A model generated the notes under the pieces. It ran no database searches and was not told the DNA's origin. It saw nothing but the letters and a program-made list of their open reading frames with translations. The position numbers and the translations under genes were made by a program. This document shows, piece after piece, positions 11,207 through 22,844 of a stretch of 64,000 bases of DNA. Each line of letters begins with the position of its first letter. The stretch's first letter is position 1. The DNA is from Dolomedes plantarius (taxonomy: Eukaryota > Arthropoda > Arachnida > Araneae > Dolomedidae). The stretch covers positions 107,243,822-107,307,821 of the forward strand of contig OU015496.1 of the NCBI GenBank assembly GCA_907164885.2, in the 5' to 3' direction.

Positions 11207-11493
11207 TACGTCCATGTCTTGGCTGACATTCAAACCCAGGGACATGGATGGAAGCTTGTCCCCGTGACTGATTCCATTGAGCCTAGAAAGCGAAATGCTA
11301 TCCTCTAAGATGTATGGAGGTTATATCATGTTATTATTCCCTGCATAATGCAAATATCCTAATTTTTTAACCCATTTTGATGGTGTCATAAGACTATCGG
11401 TCGAACATAAGGACGGTTTGTGTTTTAATACCCAAGAAAATTTTTGATAGAAACTTTGCTAGAGATGATTTAGGTTTTAACTTTATTGCCATA
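11207..11493. other. Unassigned interval
   Basis: No gene or bounded repeat was recognised between the mariner relic and the Helitron. Confidence 0.4.
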
Positions 11494-11570
11494 CTAGCTG
11501 AAAACCCTCACTTCGCTACGGAGTACATTCAAATTAAATACAACGGTCAATGTATGCAATTAATGCCAAA

Positions 11571-11602
<32 letters not shown>

Positions 11603-12269
11603 AATACGACGATCAATGTATGATACAATTGATGTAAAAAAATTATATATATATTTATAAAATAATCGTAAGGGATATTTTTATAGACAAAATAATGTAG
11701 ATGAAAATATTCAAATTAAATGTAATAGGACTTACTAAAGAATATAGTACAGTTAATATAGTACAGTTTGAGAAACATAATATCTTTTATTGTATTTTAA
11801 TATTTTTTGGATAATGTCCAATAGTCTGCCGCATTAGCAAGAAAAAAAAAATTTGTCCATTTAGTTATGCACGTGACGATAAATGTATTTAAAGTACCAG
11901 AAAAAGATCAGCACTTAATAAATTAATTTCTAAAAATTAATCTTTAAAAATTCATCAAAAATCAGAAAATGAAGGTAAAGATTCAAAAAAGATCTCATTT
12001 TAAAGAAATTTTTATGATCTTTCTTGTGATATAAATTTTATAACTCTCAAATTATTATTTTAAATGCAAACTTAAAAAAAGTTACTAAAACAGCTTAAAA
12101 ATTTAATTTTAAAAAAATCTAAGAATTTTTCAAAAATCTTTCTTAGTGCACCCCTACACTATAAGAAGAATCGCCATGCAAAATTTCAGCCCTTTAGGTT
12201 CAGCGGTTTGGTCTGTGCGTTGTATGTCAGTCAGTGAGATCAGTTACGGAACTGTTTTATATATATAGA
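11494..12269 (-). mobile_element. Non-autonomous Helitron 1 (776 bp)
   Basis: On the minus strand it starts TCTATATATATAAAAC (from 12269) and ends ...GGGTTTTCAGCTAG (at 11494). The 5' A (t at 12270 on plus) and 3' T (a at 11493 on plus) give the A/T insertion site of Helitrons. TC at the 5' end, CTAG at the 3' end and 'gtagcgaagtgagggt' just before it (hairpin-prone) are the family's hallmarks. The interior is AT-rich with a (TA)n tract at 11573-11599. There is no Rep/helicase. Confidence 0.75.
11573..11599. repeat. (TA)n microsatellite
   Basis: Uninterrupted AT dinucleotides inside the Helitron. Confidence 0.95.
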
Positions 12270-12339
12270 TTACTTATAAAACGTTATGGCATCGGTAAAC
12301 AAGAAACTCGCAGCTTCTCAACATATGCAGTTAAATTTC

Positions 12340-12600
12340 AGAATAGGGACTAGTTCCGAACTAATTACATTAGTCTAATTATTTTTGAATGTAGAATATT
12401 CTTATTAACTACTTTTGAGCGGATAGATGTAGATCTAACTAGTTCCGAACTAATTAAGATAGTTCTATCTAGTTCCGAATAAATTAATATTATATGTTAA
12501 CTAAATTCAAATTGATTAATGTACTTCTTAACCCGTTTTGAGCTGATTAATATAGTTCTTAACTAGTTTCAATCGAATTAACAAAGATTGATGAAGAACA
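12340..12600. repeat. Degenerate tandem motif array
   Basis: About five loosely spaced copies of an 'actagttccgaactaattaatatagttct'-like phrase, each 50-60 bp apart and heavily diverged. This looks like a decayed minisatellite. No coding potential was seen, and the interval up to 12880 is otherwise unassigned. Confidence 0.5.
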
Positions 12601-12879
12601 TGGCTATATAGTTCAAAATCAGGTGTATCCTTAATTTTTATTTGGTATTTTACGAAGCCACTCTCGTTTTATCTTTGCTATACAATAGTATGTTTCTGAT
12701 TGTAAAAAGTTAAATAAAGTGCTAGGTTTATCTGCTATAAACGAATTTGATTTTGTCAAAAGTCTTCCGAGTTCTACTCTGCCTAACTTATTGTACATTA
12801 CTTATTGTACAACTTAAGGCTGCATTTCAATATTAACCTATGGAGAAAATGTGTCTACTATTTACACCTACATAAATGC

Positions 12880-13545
12880 TGATAATCCAATAAAAATGGT
12901 ATTTTCAGATAGACAGAACTTTTCTACACCTTGCAACAGGATCCATTTTATAAATTCATTCTACCAAAGGAATTAATTAGCGTCTAAAACACATATTTTG
13001 TCCCCTAATAATTTAAATTTTAAAATATTATTTTCATTTTTTAAACGAAAAATGCTCCAATGTGTAATTTTTTTTTTTTACATAGGATTACGTTCCTCCA
13101 TAACGGTCCTCCGGAAAACAAAATTTCAGACTCTAAAATCGTCCGTCCGTACCCAGCGAGTTATAATTTTGGCAGAGCGCAAAACCCAGTCTCTATCGCT
13201 TGGACAAGCAGTAAACAGTTAAACAGAAAAGTACCGAAATGCGTCAAAATTTTGACATACATATATGTAAATATACATATGTACATATATATAGATATGT
13301 ACATATGTACCTTACACATACATACATATATACATACAAAAGAGGTAAACAACGATAAGTAATCTTACGTTAATAACCCGCGGTAGTTTCGTTAGAAGAG
13401 ACTACCTGAATTTTTTTCTCTATTACGGAGTACAATTAGTTTTTTAAAAAATTCTTTAAACCCAAGTCGGCAATCCTTGTACATATTTTCTCCATAGATT
13501 AACACTGAGGTGAGCTAATCCGAAAGGGTTAGTACACAGCAACCT
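12880..13545. repeat. Dispersed repeat R2, copy 2 with insert
   Basis: Homologous to 150-545. Homology is broken between about 13081 and 13405 by an insert that copy 1 lacks. The right part of the insert (13331-13416) is an inverted copy of 18435-18520, so the insert is itself repetitive. A RY-rich 'acatatgtacat' stretch lies at 13255-13340. No gene is recognised. Confidence 0.65.
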
Positions 13546-14860
13546 TAATGCAATAGGATAAATTGGATTTAAGGTTTTTGATGTATAATTAGTTTTTATA
13601 CCCTGCGGAAAAATCAAACTCAGCCTTTGAAGGTTATATTTAAATAAACAAATTTAAAAGTTTGCTTGAGTAATAAATTTGGTCAAATATTTTGTCTTAT
13701 AATCATACACACACACAGCTCGTCTGTATTAAACGCTTGCATAACTTACATATTCTCCTATTGTAAACAATATTTTACATTCGAATAGGCGCGAACTGAG
13801 AGTGAGTCTTTAATTTTCGGCATTGGAGAAAGGGCTGAGGGATTAATTTTTAATTTTCTTCCTAAGTGAAAAGGGAAAAAACACTTGTTTACAATATCAT
13901 CTTCCTGCGTTCTTAAAACCAAAATGTGTTTCCCCGCAGTTTCTTTCAGAAATTTATTCTCGTTCCAAGTAATTAGAAATTTTCTAAATGTCAGGTATTT
14001 GAACCTTCAAAACATATTCTTTTTACAAAGAATGGACTGTTTCTTAAATAAGATATTGTCAAAACTTTGAGATTTTAATGAATTTTTATTTTGTATTTCA
14101 TTTCAAATTATTAACAATTAATAGTATGAAAAATCATTTTAAGCGTGTTTTGTGAAAAATATTTGAATTTTCGTGTATTGTTGTGTCAACTGTTTTCCAA
14201 GTATAACTATGAACAATCGACTTGTATTCAACATATTTTCATGCAAACTGTGGTAGGGTTGTTTTAAAATTAATTATTGTTTGAGATATAAGAAAATTGT
14301 GTAGGGTGTATTACGAATGTGTAGGCATACTGACACATATACGAACGCTTACATATATACATGTAATATCTTAAATATTATGCCCTCCATTTTAGCATTT
14401 AAACTCCCTTCCCTAAATCTAATCCCCAGTAATATTAATTTATCGCTTTAAAACCCTTAGCCACAGAACTTCCCATGAATCGCATGCCTTTGCATTTCTA
14501 CACGTGTATATATCCAAATTCAGGAGTGGATTAGCTTCCTGAACCCCTAAATCTGCTGACCCTACAAATAATAGTCACATGTCTACCTCGCCATCTCGCA
14601 TTTTATGTTGAAAGGTGATTTTTATTCTGAGCCGTTCTTCTGGAATGAACGGATGTATTCTCGCTCTAATGAACGATGTACTAAGAAGTTTGGACCGATT
14701 GCATTTAAATCTAATTTTTATTCCTTTCGGCCTGAGTCTAGCTCCAGCCATGTAAATATGAGCTAGTTTTCCCTTTCAGGTTATAATTTAAGGACGTGAT
14801 GTAATGGGGATATTACATACATGTATACATCCATTCCTATATTTATACACTCACACATAC
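13546..14860. other. Unassigned interval
   Basis: Short frames only; no gene, RNA or bounded element was recognised. Confidence 0.4.
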
Positions 14861-16430
14861 ACTACACACAGACATATGCCGTGGTGAGACACGAAACGTT
14901 ATTAGAAAAGAGGGATAGGAACACTGCAGGTGCGGAAAATGACATTAAGAGGGGTAGAGAATATGTAACTTGAGGAAAGCAGGCAACGAAGTGACTTGAC
15001 CATCTGGACGTAATGATCTGAGTAGGCGAAAGGGAAGACGAGAGATGACAAGTTGAGAGGGGCAGTTGAAAGTTGAATACAAGAAAATTGGACCAGCTGG
15101 GTTTAATGATATGTGCAGGCAAAAGCTTGGATACGATGGGTCTGAAATTGAAGATTGAAAGGGGAGAGATAGGCAGTTTTACGATGTTGGACTCCCCCTT
15201 TAATTTTTATTGGACAAAATATTAGTATAAAAAATATATGGTCGGCCAATGATGTGGGCCCAGATCGACTTATTGGTCAGGAGATGGCCACCAATGGAAG
15301 AATGAGGAGAAAATGTTTGGAGTTTGGTCGGAGTGAAAAAGATAGAGAGTTTTCTTATTAGTTTGAGAACTAAAAAAGAGACGCAGGTAGCAGTAAATTG
15401 AGGAGTGAGAGTGCCCGGCGGAGAAAAAGCCCCAGAATTCGACGGAAGATGAGATGACGGGCTGATTACGGATGGAACCAAGCGAACCACGGCCGTCATA
15501 TACGCCAGCTATCTAAGAGAATGAGACCGACAGCTCGACAGATAACGAGTAGATGTGTCAGTGAAGTTATTCTGGAGAAATAGTTGCAAGTCCCCTGTTC
15601 CAGCACACCCAAAAGCTTCCCATGCCGACAACTGGGGAGGAGCTGATGAAACGAAATCTAAACAACGCACAGCCGTGACGAGTCCGGAGCGACGTGCACC
15701 GTCCCCTGAACTAGACCGCAGTCACCACGAGAGGGTCCCGTAACGAGTTTGGATCGACGGGCAAAGCCACCTGAGCTACGCCACAGCTTCATCGAGAGGG
15801 TCCCGCTACGTAGTACCATTGATGTCCGATGGCCCGTTCCAGCCGAGTCGTGAGGAATCTATTGTTATGACGGCGAATCTTCAAAACAAGGTAGGAGAGT
15901 TTTAGTTGCTTTTCTGCCAATGCCCAGTAAGTATTAGTGAACGAAGGTAATTAGATGGGGTTAGCTTAATGTGAAGTGTTGCTTAATATGGATTGTTATT
16001 TATAGATATCTATCATAGAATATTGGTTGTTTATTTCCGTAGTAATTGGATTATCGTGATATGATGATATTAGCAATGTATATATGTGTATCAGTTAAGA
16101 ATCTTTGAATAAGTAAAGAATAATATTCAGTAGATAAATAATATGATGATATTAGCAATGTATATGTGGGATTATTAATTAAGAATATTGGAGTATAATT
16201 AAATGATGAAAGCGAGTAGTTAAAGGAGGGTATTAGTAAGAATAAATAATGTATTAATATGATATAGGAATAGGGATAATTTGAATTGTATATGTATTGT
16301 GTTAATAAGATATAGGAGTTGGAATTCAGTAATGAATAGTATTAATTGTATATGTATTGTGAAGGTTTAATAAATTGATTTGTATGTATACATATGAGTA
16401 ATCACTTTATATTATTCTAAAAACTAACCA
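14861..16430. other. Purine-rich, LTR-retrotransposon-like region
   Basis: 14880-15490 is strongly purine-rich on the plus strand and 15490-15860 is GC-richer. An A/T/G-rich tract with short internal repeats then follows ('gatgatattagcaatgtata' at 16061 and 16143; 'ttaattgtatatgtattgt' near 16340 and a relative near 16285) and ends in 'ttaataaattgattt' at about 16368. The compositional order resembles the region 41451-42900. Both may be decayed LTR/leader pieces, but no TG...CA boundary or protein was found. Confidence 0.3.
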
Positions 16431-16458
16431 CTATAACCAACGGTTACAACATACATAC

Positions 16459-17650
16459 ACATATATTTGTATGTACTCCATGTGATTGACAGAGGATCCC
16501 TGACTGGTGAGAAGTGTAGGGAGAAGATCTTGCACCACTATGTTCGACTTTTTAGGGCCGCAGTTGGCGCATTCATTTTTACGGATGACAATGATCGTCC
16601 ACACATAAGGCTCACCTAGACGACGATTATCTTGGAAGTGAAGATATTTGCCGGATGGATTGGCCAACCAGATATCCAGACCTAAACCCTATTGAACAAG
16701 ACTTTGACCCTCTTGGGAAGGGAACTGCAGCTTGCTATCCCACTCAGAACCATCCAGGAGCTGAAAACTGCGTAGCTGCAGGAGTGGGACCGACTGCCAC
16801 AGAGACTCAACAATCTCCATTGTTTGTAGTACAGTGGAGTCCCGATAATCCGAAATGACTGGGACCAGACCCTTTTCGGATTAAGCGAAATCCTTCTTAA
16901 AATAAACTTAAATTACGATAATAACTTGTGATTACATAAATATTACATATGTGTGATTATACAGTTTATTTTATACGGTCTGTCTAAACATAACCAAATC
17001 TCGGGACGAAATGGATGATAAGAGAGCGGAACGTTGCTTATTACAGTACAATAGAGTGTAAGTTGTTCTAACAATACGCTACAGTGCTCGACAGTTGGAG
17101 AGGTGCGTCATTACTGTTAGTGTCAGTTTAGCATTAGCATAAACACGTGTTGTTTATTCTACTGTGTCCTACTTTATTATACTGCAGTTGTCTAACTTTC
17201 ATGTAATTTTCTTGTAATTTTCAGAAATATACTTTATATTATCTAGTATAACTGTAGTTTTTATTGTAACCTTGGTTCTTTTTGACTTTTGGTTTCGGAT
17301 TAAGCGAACTTTCAGATTACCAAAGTTCGAATTACCGAAGTTCGGATGATCGGGACTCCACTGTATAATAACGCACTGTGAGACCTGCATGACTGTGGGA
17401 GGGATCCATACCCCATATTTGAGTCATGTTATGTTCGAGATTGCAAAGTGAGTTTTGGACATACCTGCACTGATGGGCCTAACTGACGATCATGAGTGCG
17501 TAACATGACTCTTTTAATTAATATAATTTTTTCGTTTGTATAACTGTGTATCCCAGCCAAATTTCATTGAAATACGTCCATTAGTTTTCCAGGAATTCGA
17601 TAAAATGTGCAAATTTTCTTAATTTTGAAAACTTGTGTATTTGAGTTATT
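16459..17650 (+). pseudogene. Tc1-family transposase relic, interrupted by a MITE
   Basis: Plus-strand fragments read 'LTGEKCREKILHHYVRLFRA' then 'FIFTDDNDRPH' (second catalytic Asp region). After a frameshift comes 'DWPTRYPDLNPIEQDFD', the third catalytic Glu in the Tc1 motif SPDLNPIE. The C-terminus resumes after the Tigger MITE (16832-17363) as 'RCETCMTVGG.HTPY'. The N-terminal half with the paired-like HTH and the first Asp is missing. Stops and frameshifts are frequent. The sequence to about 17650 looks like the Tc1 3' untranslated part. It is a dead copy of a lineage different from the one at 22845-24362. Confidence 0.8.
16832..17363. mobile_element. Tigger-like MITE inside Tc1 relic (532 bp)
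   Basis: The left end CAGTGGAGTCCCGATAATCC matches the complement of the right end, CAGTGGAGTCCCGATCATCC. TA is duplicated at 16830-16831 and 17364-17365. Removing it rejoins the Tc1 C-terminal coding sequence, an internal proof of insertion. CAGT...CCGAT.ATCCGAA ends are the Tigger/pogo pattern. There is no transposase inside. Confidence 0.9.
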
Positions 17651-18434
17651 TAATTCAAAGTATAGGTAGTTTTATGCTTTGAGGTCTAAAATCTTTAACC
17701 ATGTATCCATAAAAATTTTTTTTTTGAAATTGTTTTCTTTTATCCAAAGGAATACCAGTTACATAAACTTGACTTCTCTGTCTGACTTTGAATGGATCTA
17801 AACAAATTCGAGATTTTTAAAAAAAAATTGAACTTTCCACAGATATTTCAAGTTATTTCTCATTAATTATTTTCAGAGTTATAGCCCTTTTGCCGTAATT
17901 AATTCTGCTTGAAATCGTTTGAAAGAAATAAAAAAATGTTCCTGCACGTAGTTTGTTTTTGGTTTCAGGCATATTGCTTTACACAAACGAGTCTACAATA
18001 CACTTTGTTTAAGGGGATAAAAGAGTGATGAATAGTTTTTGGTAAATAGTTAAAGATTCCCCTTTTATCCTATTCTAGTTTTAGGAAGCGATAAAAATGG
18101 CAGTTAAATAGGACAAAGGCGGCGTGAAATATTCAAACAATATATCAAAGGCTGATACTGATCTTTAAGTACAATGTTTTTAAAAATAAAGCTGTATTTT
18201 GTCATTTCATTCTTTTCACTCGAAAGTTTATTATCATGTATTTTAGCACAGAAGTGTTTGCAGCTGATTGTTTCCCTTTTCGTGCCGTTGTTGCATATAA
18301 TAGGTATATTAATCTAAAAGATTATTTAATATTACCCATGCACTGCGTTTTTTTCATTTTGTTTGATATAGTAATGAGACTATAAATCATTCGGGATAGG
18401 TAAAATCATTTGCAAATAGAGTTATATAGGCTTT
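17651..18434. other. Unassigned interval
   Basis: AT-rich with no recognisable gene or element boundary. Confidence 0.4.
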
Positions 18435-18520
18435 AAAAAAATTCACGTAGTCTCTTCTAACGAAACTTCCGCGGGTTATTAACATAGGATTACTTATCGT
18501 TGCTTACGTCTTTTGTATGT
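18435..18520. repeat. Inverted copy of the 13331-13416 repeat
   Basis: About 85 bp matching the complement of 13331-13416 with few differences, including 'gtagtctcttctaacgaaac' and 'gcgggttattaac'. It abuts the Tc1 end at 18522. The parent element is unknown. Confidence 0.75.
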
Positions 18521-18521
18521 A

Positions 18522-19080
18522 CAGTGGCTCCGAAAAGTGTTCGTACACTTACGATTTTCAATGAAATAGGGGTCTATCCAATAATTTAAATGAATATTTC
18601 AGAATGGGTATTTAATAATAAGATCTATAATCTATTCTTAACAAAACTACATGAAATATTTTAAAAACATAGTAAAACTTTATTTCTAAGAAACCAATAA
18701 TCAAAAAGTAACAAAAACTTTATCTCACAAAAGTCATCGTACACTTGTAAAAAATCTCTACATATTAGTAAATATTCTAATATTTCGTTAAATTAATATT
18801 TATTAGGATACCCTTTAGCATCCACAACAGCTTTTAAACGCCTGGGAATAGATTGCACTAGTTCTTTTGTAATTACTGCATCAATGTTCATCCATTCTTC
18901 CATCATAATTGTTTTTAGTTCGCTTTTCGTATGAATGTCGTGTTTTCTTACTCCAACCTCCACCTCTCTTTCGTATTCCCGTTCTCTCCAAATATGTTAT
19001 ATTGGGTTTCAATCTGGCGATTGCGGTGGTGTTTTCAAATTTAACACATCCTCAAAATTTTCACTGCATTAAAAAATATA
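18522..19080 (-). pseudogene. Tc1-family transposase C-terminal relic with one terminal repeat
   Basis: The plus-strand left end CAGTGGCTCCGAAAAGTG after TA (18520-18521) is a Tc1 terminal repeat, and 'tcgtacacttg' recurs at about 18739. Reading minus from about 19080: 'LKTPPQSPD*NPI*HIW' (SPDLNPIE motif with two nonsense codons), then 'EREVEVGVRKH', 'ELKTIMMEEWMNID' and 'LVQSIPRRLKAVVDAKGYPN', ending at about 18786. These are the last 90 or so residues of a Tc1 transposase. Everything upstream of the third catalytic Glu is lost and no right terminal repeat is visible. Inactive. Confidence 0.82.
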
Positions 19081-19400
19081 CAACAAATTGCTGGTGGCTT
19101 ATCATGATTCATGAAATTTGGTTTATGGCTACAGAAACTGACTGTCACAAGCAGAAGCGACGTGAAGAGACTCAAAAAAGTGGGATTGAGAAAGAACCCT
19201 TACCGATTAATTGCGTGTTCCATTTAGTGTATTCTTTATGTGTGCATTAAAATAAATATGTGTATTAACAAAGCATCTCTCCAGGTTAACCGAAACATAC
19301 ACACACTCCGAGAACTCCCGAAAGGTAAAGTTTTATCTTATTTTCTTTGAACAGTGAGTTTGAACTGTAAATTTCCCACATTCGGCATCCCTGCTGGGTT
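19081..19400. other. Unassigned interval
   Basis: Continues from the truncated Tc1. No further homology was recognised. The open frame across 18909-19250 is antisense to the Tc1 relic. Confidence 0.4.
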
Positions 19401-19408
19401 GTAACAAC

Positions 19409-19765
19409 CAGGGCCATTCAGAGGGAGGGGGGCAACTGGGTCACTTTGTCCCAGGCCCCAACTGCAGGAGGGGACCCCCCCCAAAAAAAAATTAAAAAAA
19501 AAGAATTCATTTGATTTCACCAGCAAGAAAATTCTGAAACGTGTATCGTAATTCAAAATTCAAAATAATCTCCTGAAAAATGCCCCTCCCCCCAAAAAAA
19601 TAATCCAATAAAGTATAATAATTATGTTAATCATTCATGTAATAAAATTTTAAGTATGAGTAACTTAATTTGAATGTGTGTTTTCATCTCTTTCCATTTT
19701 TTATTTTTCTTTGGGCCCCCAACAGAAGTTTGCTCCACGCCCCCTAAAATCTCTGGGTGGCCCTG
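19409..19765. mobile_element. Non-autonomous hAT element 2 (357 bp MITE)
   Basis: The ends CAGGGCCATTCAGAGG and (complement) CAGGGCCACCCAGAGA are flanked by an exact 8-bp duplication GTAACAAC at 19401-19408 and 19766-19773. Poly-C/poly-A runs lie just inside both ends. No coding content. The ends resemble hAT element 1 in the CAGGGCC start. Confidence 0.9.
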
Positions 19766-19773
19766 GTAACAAC

Positions 19774-21174
19774 CCTGCCGACTTACACGCAACTTTGCCT
19801 GTCGGGGGTGTTCTATTCGGCCTCTGATAGACTCAATATGGTTACAAGGTCCGGATTGGTTGAAATTTCCTCGTGACACATGGCCAAAAGCACAATATAC
19901 TGTATACGAAACCTTTTTCTCATCTTTACGAAGACTGTAGCCGTAGCGTATGATATCGACTCATTTTATCCATCAAGTGTTCCTGTATTGATAACTGTAT
20001 TTTAATTTTTTTCTCACATTTAACACAGAGCACCGAATAAAGTGCATATCTTTCGATTTCATTAATATATTATTTGACTGTTAATCTCATTTTACGTGAC
20101 TTGTGATACACGCTACCTGGAGAGTTGAACTCGACTCTAAATCAAAGGCAAAACACGTTACATGTCTTAAATATTCAGTGCGGTATCTTTTTTTGAGGTC
20201 TTCCTTCAACCTCAGTCTGTAACGATATCGCTTGTTTAAACTGCATGAATCTAAAATTTCTAAGTCAGATATGCTGCTATCTTTTACTTCTTGAATAAAT
20301 AATCACGGTGTAAAAGGCTGCAAATCTTCAACGTCTTCTGAAAGATTTGTCTAGGGTCGGTGTTTTATGATACGAAAAGTAGCAAAAAAATAATTTTCGC
20401 ATTTATTTGCTCATATCGGCAAATTGCACATTTATTCGCATCTATTTCGTAAATACAAATTCCTTTATTAATTACTTGAGCAGGACATTTGCACTAAACT
20501 TTCCATAATACTTTAACTATGTCAGTATATTTGAATAGAACTTTTTAAGCCTTTTTTTAATTAAACAGTACGAGATTAATTGAAACCTAATTCTAAATTA
20601 ACTGCGAGACGAAATAAACTATCACAAACTTCGATCGCTTGCCCGCTATTGGAATTTGTAACTACCCCTCTATGTTATGTTAACGTTACATGAATTTAAA
20701 TCCTACTACACTAAGCCTTCGCTTTCAATCTGTATGAACTGAAATTCCTTATCATAAGGATGCAAAGTTTACACAAAACCTGACGGTGTAATTCATAAGT
20801 AGGATCAGTATTGTTTTCTATGTTAGCAAGAACACCTAATTTTCGTTTCCTTGTTAGCAATTATTCTTATATCAAGCTTTACGTGCTAAAACAACTTGAG
20901 GTTATTGTACTCGTGGTAAGTGTCCATAATAATTTGGTAATTACTAACAATTTACTGTAGTGTAGTTAAAAATGTGTTTCTCAATCAAGAATCTAAGTTG
21001 TAAACATTATGAAAAGGCTGAAATGAAAAATATAAATTTTTAGAAATAAGCGTCGCTAATGGTGCATTCATACTTGTGATGTTACCATCATAATATGCAT
21101 TGTATTAGATCATATGATTTTGTGCCATGCTGCGTGGTCTAGTTTGGCCTTAGTTATGTTTTTTTTATTAGATG
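19774..21174. other. Unassigned interval containing a 90-bp dispersed repeat
   Basis: No gene was recognised. 20371-20460 is nearly identical to 52571-52660, with 'cgaaaagtag' followed later by 'tttattcgcatctatttcgt', so at least that block is a dispersed repeat. Confidence 0.5.
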
Positions 21175-21920
21175 ATTTTTCCCAGGCTGCAGCACAAAAC
21201 AATATAAATTTGGTGCAGGAAAAATTGCTTCAAATTACCCCTGTGAACTCTTTGCCATCCAAGAGGCCTTAAATATCTATATTAATCTCCAAAATACAAA
21301 ACAGGCCGGTTGAATAATAATATTCAGTGACTCCAGGACACCGCCCTTCAGGCAATTCTGCAGGGTCTCTCAAGACACACATAATATACATAATGCTCTG
21401 GACCAGATCAATCAATATAATAAACACTGCATCATGCTATGGATACCGGCACACGTTGGCATTTATGGTAACGAGGCTGCTGACGCCTTGACTAAAGAAG
21501 CGAGACAACTAAATGAGGAATCTCCTCATTCTGCCACACTTTGTGACATTGACGCAGTTGTAAAGTTTAAATTCAGAAATTGGGCCATCGAATCAAAATA
21601 TGAGATCTGCGAAATAAACGCCAACAGAAAAATTACAAAAACCTTAACAAGACTGATAACTCGACACTTCAGAGGGATGATAATTCAAACGGATAGAAAA
21701 AAAGGACTTATACTAATTGCAGAAACTGCGCCGACGCTGAACTGGGACCTGATCATGTTTTCTCTTGCCCTGCAATAATGGCTGCAATGCAGCAGATTAG
21801 TGATTGTCCCCAAGAGGGCCATTATGCGGACAGTTGCCTCCAGAAAGCTGAGGCTGTGTGGACCGCCAATGGTGCTATCTAGCTTGACTATCCATAGACA
21901 CGACAAGGAACCAACCATTA
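21175..21920 (+). pseudogene. LINE RNase H domain relic
   Basis: The plus strand encodes 'YPCELFAIQEALNI' (Glu of the RNase H active site), 'IIFSDSRT.LQAI' (Asp), then 'MLWIPAHVGIYGNEAADALT' (last Asp), followed by a knuckle 'NCRNCADAELGPDHVFSCP'. This is the RNase H plus C-terminal part of a Jockey/I/R1-like non-LTR retrotransposon ORF2. The open stretch 21434-21778 is one piece. A stop occurs before 'IIIFSDSR', and frameshifts fall between the SDSR block and the IPAH block and again before the knuckle. The first Asp block and the reverse transcriptase are not visible, so it is a 5'-truncated dead copy, distinct from the one at 38517-39710. Confidence 0.85.
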
Positions 21921-22313
21921 AATGATTTAGTTTTCCATCAAATCTCGCCTTCGAATTAAATCTTTACCGTTTTCTTGCAATCGGGGGCTTACAAATAATT
22001 ATATCTGTTCTCCGTGTTTCTTTGATGTTTCTACAAATGGACAGATCTGAGTATATCGCGGTTATATTATAACGAGGAATCAAATTTCATTCACCGATTC
22101 GATAAAATACACTACCTCCAATTGCCCTGTTTGTAATCAAGATACTGGAATTGATACAAGCGTGGACACACTTTTACAGTTTCTAAAACATTTATAAATA
22201 TGTTCCTATAATTTGCAATGTACCTCAGTGTATCATATATCCTCAGAATATAATGAGTGCGTCTAAGAAATCTTGAACTAACGAAAGGGAATGCTGTACT
22301 GAATAACGCCCTT
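21921..22313. other. Unassigned interval
   Basis: No gene or bounded element was seen between the LINE relic and the GC-rich MITE. Confidence 0.4.
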
Positions 22314-22316
22314 TAC

Positions 22317-22479
22317 ACGTACGCTCTTTCGCGAGTGCTTGGAGCGTACGGGATTCCGCGCGGGAAAACTTGCTGTACGCTCCAAAGCATCTTTCTCTTC
22401 CTCCCCGATCCTTCACATGTGCACTCAATCGCGCGGGATTGTGGTTTCACGCGGGAAAGAGCGTACGTGTAAAGGGCGC
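22317..22479. mobile_element. GC-rich Harbinger-like MITE (163 bp)
   Basis: The left arm CGCCCTTTACACGTACGCTC and its complement at the right end form an inverted repeat of about 26 bp. TAA occurs at both flanks (22314-22316 and 22480-22482), a 3-bp TWA-type target site as used by PIF/Harbinger. A second inner inverted pair (GGAGCGTAC / GTACGCTCC) lies inside. It is CpG-rich against AT-rich flanks. Confidence 0.7.
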
Positions 22480-22844
22480 TAATGGCTTAATGGAAAAGTT
22501 ATAGTGTTCTAAACTAATCAGTTAAAAAATACATCAGGTGCTATACATCATTTATTAAAATTAAATTAGCTTTTCTTGCAGTGATGATTTCCTTTCAATA
22601 TTCAGCTGAATTTTGGTGGTGTAACATCATATTTGTAGGAACAATGTATGCCTGCATAGATTTTGTTACACGACCATACATATATTTTTATGGCAAAGAT
22701 ATGCGTACATACCGAGTTAAAAACAGATCCTCAAATATTGAGCCCATAATTACTCAAAAGACTGTAAATTGCAAGGCACGAGAATATTAAATGATTATTA
22801 ATGTTTATAGTACTTTTAAGTTAAGCTTTAGTATTTACAATTTA

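Noticed and set aside
18909..19250. 113-codon plus-strand frame
   Set aside because: It is the antisense of a Tc1 relic whose SPDLNPIE-type motif reads on the other strand.
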